A stretch of 5,983 nucleotides of DNA from DATFJZ01 sp046482845 (lineage in GTDB: Bacteria; Desulfobacterota; Desulfobacteria; Desulfobacterales; Desulfobacteraceae), in NCBI GenBank assembly GCA_046482845.1, contig JAWOEJ010000129.1, forward strand, positions 1 through 5,983, in the 5' to 3' direction. Below the pieces are notes generated by a model, which worked only from the letters and a program-made list of their open reading frames with translations, did no database searches and was not told the DNA's origin. Position numbers and translations under genes: made by a program. The stretch's first letter is position 1. Each line of letters begins with the position of its first letter. This document shows positions 1 through 5,573 of this stretch, piece by piece.

Positions 1-17
1 GGCAGCAACGGATTTAC

Positions 18-23
18 AAGGAG
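18..23 (+). promoter_or_regulatory. Shine-Dalgarno for the DUF3786 gene
   Basis: AAGGAG lies 9 bases before the ATG at 33 and supports that start. It also lies at the 3' edge of a 22-base stretch (1-22) that recurs with one mismatch at 5271-5292. Confidence 0.8.
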
Positions 24-32
24 TATTGACAA

Positions 33-836
33 ATGGCGCAGATCAACAGTCCCATGGACGTATTTAAGCTCACCGACGGCTCCAACTGCCGGGCGTGCAA
101 TGAAAAAACCTGCATGGCTTTTGGCGTGGCCGTGTTCAAGGGAAGAAAAACCCTGGACCAGTGCCCGAAAATCGCCCCTGAAGTGCTGTCCCAATATCAG
201 GACGCCACAGACCGGCCCGACACCATTGACGAATTCATGGAGCAGGCCGTGGAAGAACTGCAGGAAAAAATCCCGGACATTGACCTGGCCGGTGCCGCAC
301 AGCGGACCAACGGCGAATTTGACGGGCAGAAACTGACCCTTCGGGTCATGGGAAAGGCGTTTTCCGTGGACACGGCCGGCAGCCTGGCCGCCGACATCCA
401 CATCAATGCCTGGGTGGCCATGCCGTTTCTCAATCACGTGCTGCACGGCAAGGGCGTGGCTGTCATCGGCGAGTGGATCACCTTCCGGGAACTGGAAGGC
501 GGCCCGGAGCGGTACAACCATTTTCAGCAGAACTGCGAAAAGCCCTTAAAACACCTGGCAGACACCTATACGGATCTGTTTTCAGACATGCTCGACGTGT
601 TTGCCGGCCGCCGGGTGCAGACCCACATTGATTCGGATATTTCCGTGGTCCTCCACCCCCTGCCCCTTCTGCCGGTGATGTGCTGCTACTGGGAGCCCGA
701 GGAAGGCATGGGATCGAGCCTGCACCTGTTTTTCGACCAGAGCGCGGACCAGCAGATTGATGCGGAGTCCATCTACACCCTGCTGGCCGGCATGGTCAAA
801 ATGTTTGAAAAAATCGCCGACCGCAACCGCACCTGA
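33..836 (+). CDS. DUF3786 domain protein with N-terminal Cys4 iron-sulfur motif
   Basis: 267 residues, apparently complete. The N-terminus has Cys19-x2-Cys22-x4-Cys27-x16-Cys44, the spacing of the small 4Fe-4S domain seen in corrinoid/iron-sulfur proteins and RnfB-type proteins, so a cluster probably binds here. The rest (about residues 80-260) looks like DUF3786, a family of unknown function common in anaerobes, often near corrinoid methyltransferase or URO-D-type genes. No signal peptide or membrane segment is visible, so it is probably cytoplasmic. The start is supported by AAGGAG 9 bases upstream. It is followed 29 bases after the stop by the remnant of a URO-D-like gene, which suggests an original operon. 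A degraded second copy of its last third lies at 1893-2060. The molecular role is unknown; a redox or corrinoid-related function is inference. Confidence 0.85.
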   Translation: MAQINSPMDVFKLTDGSNCRACNEKTCMAFGVAVFKGRKTLDQCPKIAPEVLSQYQDATDRPDTIDEFMEQAVEELQEKIPDIDLAGAAQRTNGEFDGQKLTLRVMGKAFSVDTAGSLAADIHINAWVAMPFLNHVLHGKGVAVIGEWITFRELEGGPERYNHFQQNCEKPLKHLADTYTDLFSDMLDVFAGRRVQTHIDSDISVVLHPLPLLPVMCCYWEPEEGMGSSLHLFFDQSADQQIDAESIYTLLAGMVKMFEKIADRNRT

Positions 837-850
837 GGCCGGAATTCTGC

Positions 851-857
851 GGAGGGG
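851..857 (+). promoter_or_regulatory. Strong Shine-Dalgarno before a truncated ORF
   Basis: GGAGGGG ends 8 bases before the ATG at 866. Such a strong site in front of only 41 codons indicates that a real gene once started here. Confidence 0.6.
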
Positions 858-865
858 AAAACAAT

Positions 866-991
866 ATGGCGTTTAAAGCCAGCATGACAGCCCCTCCCGG
901 AACCATGACCCGAAAAGAGACGCTGGCTTGCTTTGACCATAGAAAGACAACGGCGCACAGGCGATACGAAGGGCGCCCCCAAGACCGATAA
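866..991 (+). pseudogene. 5' remnant of a URO-D/MtaA-like methyltransferase gene
   Basis: An ATG with a strong Shine-Dalgarno opens a 41-codon frame ending in TAA at 989-991. Residues 14-28 read MTRKETLACFDHRKT, which resembles the usual start of uroporphyrinogen-decarboxylase-family and MtaA/CmuA-type corrinoid methyltransferases (Met-Thr-x-Arg-Glu-x-x-Leu-x-x-x-x-x-His-x-x-x-Asp-Arg-Val-Pro-Val). The expected Asp-Arg-Val-Pro-Val does not follow: after about base 949 the reading changes to an Arg-rich tail and stops. I read this as the 5' end of a gene whose remainder was lost by rearrangement, next to the toxin-antitoxin module. The family call rests on about 15 residues; a genuine small protein is possible but less likely. 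Confidence 0.45.
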
Positions 992-995
992 ATTT

Positions 996-1406
996 TTATA
1001 GGGATGCTTGCAGTTTCAAGAATTCACTGGGTGATAAGATTTGAATACCCTTGCACAGGTTTTCGGGAAAATGCTTTTTGTTTCCCGTAATAATAAACTC
1101 TGCATGAGCGGTTATTGCCAGATCCAAATATATTGCATCATCCGGATCTGGCAGCTTGATCCCGCAGGGCTCAGGCGTAAAAAAAGCCCCCAGCAAATGT
1201 AATACCTGCAACGTCATCTCAATGCGCTCAGCCTTGCGTATATACTGAAATTTTGGTCGCTTGAGGGTCTCTAAAAGTTCTTTGCGTGTCGCCTCAGAAT
1301 AGCAGACCCGATAATCGGAAAAAGCTTTATCAATGGCCTGAAAACAAATATCACTTCCGATAAAGGCAGAAATGAAAACATTACAATCAATGACCAGGTT
1401 CTTCAT
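996..1406 (-). CDS. PIN-domain toxin, putative endoribonuclease (COG1569-like, VapC-type)
   Basis: 136 residues. The N-terminal VIDCNVFISAF holds the first PIN acidic residue (Asp7); Glu43 or Glu46 in the RKELLETL helix is the likely second; Asp87-Pro-Asp89-Asp90 supplies the third in the DPDDAIYLDLA motif; then ITGNKKHF, where Asn109 takes the place of the fourth acid. From memory TGNxxHF is normal for this PIN subfamily, so activity need not be lost. PIN toxins of type II systems are Mg2+-dependent RNases that cut tRNA, rRNA or mRNA; the target here is unknown. The ATG at 1406 directly follows the antitoxin stop codon with no intervening base, indicating co-transcription and probable translational coupling. 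Confidence 0.88.
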   Translation of the reverse strand: MKNLVIDCNVFISAFIGSDICFQAIDKAFSDYRVCYSEATRKELLETLKRPKFQYIRKAERIEMTLQVLHLLGAFFTPEPCGIKLPDPDDAIYLDLAITAHAEFIITGNKKHFPENLCKGIQILSPSEFLKLQASL

Positions 1407-1697
1407 TTATTTTTTTGATTTCCTGGCGGTTCGGGTTTCTTTAACAGCTTTATCAGCGACGTCCATCAGCGCTTCTTCACTTTTACCCGCAAAGGATTTA
1501 TCCGGTACAGGCTCAGAAAAAGCAGTCCTGAATTTTTTGAGTAAGGCGTTGCGGTCAGTTATTGTCTTGGGGATTAATAGAATCCCATCTTCCCGTATTT
1601 CAGCTTCCAAATAGTCACCGATATCAAGATCAGCAGCTTTCCTGATACTTGCCGGAATGGTCACCTGGAATTTGTCTTTTATTTTTACAATCGGCAT
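1407..1697 (-). CDS. AbrB/MazE-family antitoxin (swapped-hairpin DNA-binding)
   Basis: 96 residues. Residues 1-45 form a typical SpoVT/AbrB swapped-hairpin domain: IKDKFQVTIPASIRK, then DIGDYLEAEI and GILLIPK. The remaining half is a charged tail ending in Arg/Lys-rich sequence and probably wraps the toxin. It is the first gene of the pair, as usual for AbrB-PIN modules. GGGAGAGG about 7 bases upstream of the ATG (1705-1712 on the plus-strand map) supports this start. Antitoxins of this type normally repress their own promoter; the palindrome at 1756-1778 is a candidate site. It would neutralise the PIN toxin encoded immediately downstream. Confidence 0.88.
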   Translation of the reverse strand: MPIVKIKDKFQVTIPASIRKAADLDIGDYLEAEIREDGILLIPKTITDRNALLKKFRTAFSEPVPDKSFAGKSEEALMDVADKAVKETRTARKSKK

Positions 1698-1704
1698 GTT
1701 GTTG

Positions 1705-1712
1705 CCTCTCCC
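1705..1712 (-). promoter_or_regulatory. Shine-Dalgarno for the AbrB-type antitoxin
   Basis: Read on the minus strand, GGGAGAGG is followed by seven bases (CAACAAC) and the ATG. The strong site fits the need to make antitoxin in excess of toxin, which has no separate spacer of its own. Confidence 0.75.
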
Positions 1713-1755
1713 TGGTTTTAAAATTCACATTATTGATTATCTGTGAACCCTGTTT

Positions 1756-1778
1756 GTTGGAATATTTGAATTTCCAAC
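1756..1778. promoter_or_regulatory. Candidate antitoxin operator: GTTGGAA(N9)TTCCAAC palindrome
   Basis: A perfect 7-bp inverted repeat with a 9-base centre sits about 60 bases upstream of the antitoxin start in an AT-rich stretch, where the promoter must be. Its position and symmetry fit an autoregulatory operator. I could not fix a convincing -35/-10 pair (a TTGTTA lies just upstream on the minus strand), so the promoter itself is not annotated. Confidence 0.45.
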
Positions 1779-1892
1779 TTATTAATTTTAACAATAAGGC
1801 ATAATTTTTTAAAAAGCAATTTTTAAGACCGGAGATAAGGGACGCTCTTTATATTTTTATATTTACCGGGTTCATTTTTTCATAAGGTCGTA

Positions 1893-2060
1893 ACACCTTT
1901 ACGGACCTGTTTTCAGAATTGCTCGGGGTGTTTTCCAGCCGCCGGATGCAGCCCCACATTGATTCAGACATCTCCGTGGTGCTCCACCTCCTGCTAGCCG
2001 GCATGGTCAAAATGTACGAATAAATCGCCGACCGCAATCGCACCTGAGGCCAGGATACTG
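1893..2060 (+). pseudogene. Decayed 3' fragment of a second DUF3786 gene
   Basis: Bases 1893-1988 match 562-657 at 82 of 96 positions, and 1991-2051 match 780-840 at 56 of 61 (hand alignment), including the stop codon. The 120 bases between the two blocks are missing in this copy, an in-frame loss of 40 codons. The frame also has a TAA at 2021-2023 where the intact gene has a Lys codon. Several differences are silent or conservative, so the copy probably diverged under selection before it decayed. There is no start codon or upstream half; homology begins abruptly at about 1893. It cannot make a functional product. Confidence 0.85.
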
Positions 2061-2129
2061 AAGTCATGAACCGCAGCGCTGCATTGATCCAAATTTTGTT
2101 TGCCCCGTGACCTGGCAAATCGGTGGAAG

Positions 2130-2160
2130 GCCTGCGTCAACCTGAAATGCCAACGCAGGC
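2130..2160. other. Hairpin just beyond the minus-strand operon
   Basis: GCCTGCGT (2130-2137) and ACGCAGGC (2153-2160) pair as a perfect 8-bp GC-rich stem with a 15-base loop, 10 bases past the stop of the last minus-strand gene. No T-tract follows on either strand, so it is not a standard intrinsic terminator, but it could stabilise the 3' end of the operon mRNA or assist termination. Confidence 0.35.
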
Positions 2161-2170
2161 ATCTGTGAGA

Positions 2171-3301
2171 TTATCGCAACTCTATGGGCAGATTCCAATC
2201 CCCCAAATCCTTCAGGGAATTGATGATCAAATTCTGGCTTTCGGCAGGAACGTAACCATGTTTCCAAAGTTTTTCATTTGTGCAGTTGGCCGGAATTAGA
2301 CAGGAAAATGAACCATACCGCTCTATGATTGTCTTTTCGGCAAGAAGGATCATCTCACGCTTTGTTTTCCAGTCCAGTCCCGGCTTAAAGAAAAATCCAT
2401 CCACCTGAAAATAATTGTCCCATTCATTCACAGGGATTGTAAAGCCGTACATGATGCCGATGGTCTTGCTGTCTTGCTTGAAATTCATTAAAAGGCTTTT
2501 TAGACTCCCGGAACAATAGCGGGCCTTATTCCTCAGCAGATCTTGACCCGGTACAGGCGTGCAGATATCCTCTAATGATTCCAGAAAAGCAGCTGCAGAC
2601 CTATAATCCTGATCCGCCTCGATGCTTTGATTTTTAGGGTTGCCGGCAAACACTGCATTAACCACCCGAATACCCGTTTTTTCCAAAAAATTCAGATTTC
2701 CGTACCGGCATGATCGATCCAGGGAAAAACTTTTGGCCATAATTGGAATCTGTCTGCTTTCCTGCGCCGTGACTTTATTGTTTCCGAAAATCCTGGAGGA
2801 ATCCCCGGGCTTATCGTGCCGCGTATCCAGCCAGTATGTGGTGGCGTCATAGCCTTTTTCAAAAGCCATTCTCATTTGCTCTATCCACAATAACTGCCCC
2901 GTGCCCCGGCCTCTTTTCTGCCCTCCGGTTAAATCTTTGACTGCTCCGTTGTCTCTGGCCACTGTCAAACCTGTGTTATGGGCTGTTTGTATTGCTGTGC
3001 CTTGATATGAATACTTTTTTGTATAGCTCAGAAAACAACCCGTTAACGTGTGATTTTCTATGGCAACAAGCGAGCAATCCATATCGAGTTCCGGCTCATT
3101 ATATTCCAGAAACTCAGGGGTAAAAACAAGCCGAGCCTCATTTTGGTAATCTTTTGACCATACAGACTCTATGAAACCTGCCAGGTCTTTACTAGAAATG
3201 GAAGAATCCTGCAAAGACTTAATGATTAGATTATTTAAGCTTGGATGCTTTGCAATGAGTTTTTTTCTATATTCGCAAATGTCTTTCCACGTGATTCCCA
3301 T
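2171..3301 (-). CDS. Two-domain GNAT-like acyltransferase, third gene of the decarboxylase operon
   Basis: 376 residues. The N-terminal half has a GNAT-like pattern: strands around CSLVAIENHTLTGCF (76-90), TGLTVARD (110-117), then Arg130-Gly-Arg-Gly-Thr-Gly135, matching the Arg/Gln-x-x-Gly-x-Gly/Ala phosphate-binding motif A for acyl-CoA, followed by a helix (QLLWIEQMRMAFEKG). The C-terminal half looks like a second, degenerate GNAT fold ending in LWKHGYVPAESQNLIIN, the usual last strand-helix-strand. Substrate is not readable from the sequence. The start has GAGG five bases upstream, overlapping the end of the preceding gene, from which it is separated by only 2 bases. In context it probably modifies the product of the first two enzymes. 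No signal peptide or membrane segment is visible. The fold call is moderate; the reaction is unknown. Confidence 0.65.
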   Translation of the reverse strand: MGITWKDICEYRKKLIAKHPSLNNLIIKSLQDSSISSKDLAGFIESVWSKDYQNEARLVFTPEFLEYNEPELDMDCSLVAIENHTLTGCFLSYTKKYSYQGTAIQTAHNTGLTVARDNGAVKDLTGGQKRGRGTGQLLWIEQMRMAFEKGYDATTYWLDTRHDKPGDSSRIFGNNKVTAQESRQIPIMAKSFSLDRSCRYGNLNFLEKTGIRVVNAVFAGNPKNQSIEADQDYRSAAAFLESLEDICTPVPGQDLLRNKARYCSGSLKSLLMNFKQDSKTIGIMYGFTIPVNEWDNYFQVDGFFFKPGLDWKTKREMILLAEKTIIERYGSFSCLIPANCTNEKLWKHGYVPAESQNLIINSLKDLGDWNLPIELR

Positions 3302-3303
3302 TT

Positions 3304-3879
3304 TTACCTCAGAAGGTTTCTGAAAAAATCGGGCTCAAGAACAGTGGAATCAAATATTGCCGGCACTGTTGTTGATCCCATATAATATTTTGGATCTCCT
3401 ATTTGCTCAAAAGGCATTTCCAGGCTGAGAAGAAAATCATAAAATCCCTGATCCAAGGCACAAATTGTGTAAAAAATTCCTTTGGGATTGTATTCCCGGA
3501 CTAATTCATCAATCAAGTTGATCGAATAATTGTGCCCCTGATATTCCGGTATTACAGCCATAGTGCCCGTTTCACAGAATTTTTCCTTTCCGATTCCCAG
3601 TATTTTGTGGAATGATTTTGGCCACAGGTTAAAATCATTTGTTGTGGGATAATTAAGGGTTGGCAAAGAATCTGTATCAAAAATATTTCTGGTAACGGCC
3701 ACAATTTTTTCTTTATCCAGACCTATCAAAAACCTGTAATCTGAATATTTGTCATACTCCAATGCTCTTTTCTTTTGATTGGGAGCAATGTACCCCCATT
3801 CCACAAAAACATGGTACTCCACTTCCATTGCTTCTCCGGCCCGGGGATGCTCTTTTTCCCAAAATTCGAAGTTGATCAT
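3304..3879 (-). CDS. LuxI/FeeM-like N-acyltransferase (GNAT fold)
   Basis: 191 residues. The order of motifs follows acyl-homoserine-lactone synthases and FeeM-type N-acyl amino acid synthases: Trp28 in VFVEWGYI, Glu41-Tyr-Asp43 with YRFLIGLD just after, IVAVTRN with Arg64 followed by SLPTL, and Glu103-Thr-Gly-Thr in ETGTMAVIPEYQG where LuxI has Glu-x-Ser-Arg. The C-terminal half (IFYTICALDQGFYDFLLSLEMPFEQIG, then KYYMGSTTVPAIFD) resembles FeeM-type endings. Such enzymes usually take a long acyl chain from acyl-ACP and place it on an amine. Its ATG overlaps the decarboxylase stop as ATGA, so the two are translationally coupled, and an amine made by the decarboxylase is the natural acceptor (inference). 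AAGG lies 9 bases upstream. It could instead be an ordinary GNAT acetyltransferase. Confidence 0.6.
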   Translation of the reverse strand: MINFEFWEKEHPRAGEAMEVEYHVFVEWGYIAPNQKKRALEYDKYSDYRFLIGLDKEKIVAVTRNIFDTDSLPTLNYPTTNDFNLWPKSFHKILGIGKEKFCETGTMAVIPEYQGHNYSINLIDELVREYNPKGIFYTICALDQGFYDFLLSLEMPFEQIGDPKYYMGSTTVPAIFDSTVLEPDFFRNLLR

Positions 3880-5044
3880 TGCAGTTGACCTTGTTCAATA
3901 AAATAGATTCCGGGCGTGGCAGCGCCGTTGAAACCTGCGCTGCCGTTTTTTCCGATATAATCAAGCGTGTATGCGCCGGTGTTCTGGAATATAATCCGGC
4001 TGCTTTTTTCCGGGCGGCGGTAGTCGGTACGGAGCCTGGGGAGCTTGATCTCCGGGACAATAATATCGGTGCCCGCACAGGTACAGCCTTCAATCTGGTA
4101 TTTCATGCGGGGGCCAGTGCTGTCTGTTTTCACCGGGTACTGAAAGCTGTCCCGGATTTCGAGGATCTCCATGAAACCGGAAAAAAGGGAGATATCAACA
4201 ATGGCCCGGCAGATGTCTTCTTTTTCCTCAACCTGGGTGACCGAACTCCAGGTGGAAGCGCAATCGCCCACGATATATCGGCCCGGCTCAATAATGAGTT
4301 CCGGCCGCCGGGAAAAATACTTGTCAATGCATGTTCTTATTTCACGGGCTATGGTCTCCATATCCGCCACCTCGTTTGAGTAGGCAATGGGAATGCCGCC
4401 CCCGATGTTAAGCCTTGTGAGCTGGGGAAACTTTTCAAAAAGGATGCTGGATTGGTAGATGGCTTCATTCCAGTTGTCCACATTGGAGCACTGGCTGCCC
4501 ACATGAAATGTGATGCCGGTTGGCTGAAGCCCGTTTTGCTCCGCGTAGCGGATCAGTTCAGGCGCATCTTTTGAGTGGATGCCGAGCCGGTTGAGCTTGA
4601 ACCGGCTGCTTTTGTTTTCATTATAAATGCGGACAAAAACGTTTGCCCCGGGTGCATTGCAGGAAAGATTGTCTGCCTGGGCCTTTGAATCAATGCAGAA
4701 ATCCTTCACACCATTGTTGTACAAATAGCGCACATCTTGTGCCGCAGTGATAGGGGAGCTGTTTATGATCGGGAAAGAGGGGGGGGGGTAGCGTCAACGA
4801 CTTTCCGGAGCTCCCCGGCGTTGTTGACTTCAAACCCGCAGCCCTGTTCCGCGATGGTGGCCAGCACCTCCGGAAGGCTGTTGGATTTTACGGCATAAAA
4901 TATTTGATCCGGGCCCAGGGCTTCATTGATGCGCTGAATCTTCTTTTTTATCCTATCAAGATCAAAAAGGAAAAAAGGTGTGGGCTTATCATAAAGCCCT
5001 TGTAAGGGGAGGTCTTCTATGAATGGATGGGGTACTTTTGTCAT
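3876..5044 (-). CDS. Fold-type III PLP amino acid decarboxylase (ODC/DapDC-like), frameshifted at a C10 tract
   Basis: The reading frame is broken: residues 1-93 read from 5044, then the frame that continues to the stop at 3876 takes over. Adding one C to the tract (minus-strand C10, 4779-4788) gives exactly 390 codons, a normal length for the family. Numbered on that restored protein: Lys53 in FYAVKSN is the PLP lysine; His181 in HVGSQ; Gly215-217 in the GGGIP loop; Glu253-Pro-Gly-Arg256; Cys323 in GCTCAGTD; Tyr359 in NTGAYT. These are the conserved residues of ornithine/lysine/diaminopimelate decarboxylases, which release CO2 from an amino acid to give an amine. The residue after Cys323 is Ala, where ornithine decarboxylases have Asp, so the substrate is probably not ornithine. 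GGACGG precedes the start. First gene of a three-gene operon. Confidence 0.8.
4779..4788. repeat. Ten-base poly-G (poly-C on coding strand) tract inside the decarboxylase gene
   Basis: Ten G in a row lie exactly where the decarboxylase frame breaks. Eleven or eight repeats would restore the open frame; ten, as given here, puts a TAA 16 bases after the tract. Long G/C homopolymers in coding sequence are the classic substrate of slipped-strand mispairing, and also a common place for sequencing or assembly error. Confidence 0.9.
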
Positions 5045-5065
5045 ATCCGTCCAACCAAAAAAGGA

Positions 5066-5353
5066 TTAAAAACCTGCTTTTAAGGAAAGATCCATACCAA
5101 AATGCCATTTTTGTGTAAAGTAGTTTTCGCCACTGTAACCCATTAACCTATCTATAAATAAGGATAACCGCTGCGAAAAACCCAAATCCGCGAGGAATTC
5201 CGGGTTGCACAAGCCATGAATGTGCATTATACAAAGATTTTTATACCGTATCCGCACACGAAAACCACGCGGCAGCAACGGATTTTCAAGGAAGCCCAAG
5301 GTCGGGGTTTGGTTTTTGAAGCGACATTGAGCGTTTACGGAAAAATTCATCAA
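5066..5353 (-). other. Doubtful 95-codon ORF, possibly part of a repeat element
   Basis: An open frame ends 21 bases upstream of the decarboxylase start and could be read as the first gene of that operon. Its first codons lie inside the left arm of the 181-bp palindrome, and part of it (the codons for NPLLPR) covers the 22-base sequence shared with the window start, which argues that it is repeat-derived. The C-terminal part (HIHGLCNPEFLADLGF onward, ending FGMDLSLKAGF) reads like plausible protein, but I recognise no domain. No clear Shine-Dalgarno precedes its first ATGs. It is more likely non-coding or a repeat-borne frame than a functional gene, but a short product starting at an inner Met cannot be excluded. 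Confidence 0.25.
5271..5292 (+). repeat. 22-base repeat matching the first bases of the window
   Basis: Bases 5271-5292 match 1-22 at 21 of 22 positions (A16 versus T). The match may extend further left, beyond the window start. The homology stops at the left border of the 181-bp palindrome, as if the palindrome had been joined to a copy of the sequence found upstream of the DUF3786 gene. Confidence 0.6.
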
Positions 5354-5471
5354 ATGCCGAAGCTAAGAAATTTCAAACTGTTTGAAGCCGAGTTTGTAAA
5401 TTTTAGCGAAGGCATTTGATGAATCCGTAAAGGCTCAGGAGCGAAAAAACTGAATCCCGACCTTGGGCTTC
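5291..5471. repeat. 181-bp imperfect palindrome (MITE-like or structural element)
   Basis: The outer arms are a perfect 16-bp inverted repeat, GAAGCCCAAGGTCGGG (5291-5306) against 5456-5471. Next come partly matching arms (5307-5340 against 5424-5455), then a perfect 14-bp stem ATTCATCAAATGCC (5345-5358) against 5411-5424, then an imperfect inner stem (5362-5380 against 5390-5407) closing on a loop of about 9 bases. One continuous cruciform or RNA hairpin of roughly 80 pairs is possible. Nothing inside looks like a transposase. It lies between the divergent minus-strand operon and brnT. The structure fits a non-autonomous mobile element (MITE); no clear target-site duplication was seen. Confidence 0.8.
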
Positions 5472-5573
5472 ACTCCTTACAACCTTTGATTATAACAGTT
5501 TTTGCCAGACAAAAACCCACGAGCTTTTTTGGCGCGGGACGAGCTGTGCATGAATGAGAATATGAAAAATCCG

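Noticed and set aside
1372..1614. 80-codon plus-strand ORF opposite the AbrB-type antitoxin
   Set aside because: It is antisense to a well-supported toxin-antitoxin pair and has no domain.
2066..2110. 14-codon ORF after the DUF3786 remnant
   Set aside because: It is too short, has no clear Shine-Dalgarno, and lies in decayed sequence.
1849..2118. 89-codon minus-strand ORF that shares a segment with another minus-strand ORF at 773-982
   Set aside because: The shared segment is the antisense of the duplicated DUF3786 3' end; the similarity is explained by that duplication and does not indicate a gene family.
2130..2160. Intrinsic terminator of the minus-strand operon
   Set aside because: The stem is good but there is no T-tract on either strand, so it is listed only as a hairpin.
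3879..4379. 166-codon plus-strand ORF antisense to the decarboxylase
   Set aside because: It lies wholly opposite a gene with clear catalytic motifs, shows no recognisable domain, and is a by-product of GC-rich codon use on the other strand.
5080..5130. Sigma-70 promoter for the minus-strand operon (TTTACA, 17 bases, TATGGA)
   Set aside because: The -10 matches the consensus at only three positions; not strong enough to annotate.
5291..5471. Palindrome as an REP/RAYT element, CRISPR unit or bidirectional terminator
   Set aside because: There is no RAYT-type transposase or GTAG mark, no regular repeats with spacers, and it lies between divergent rather than convergent genes.
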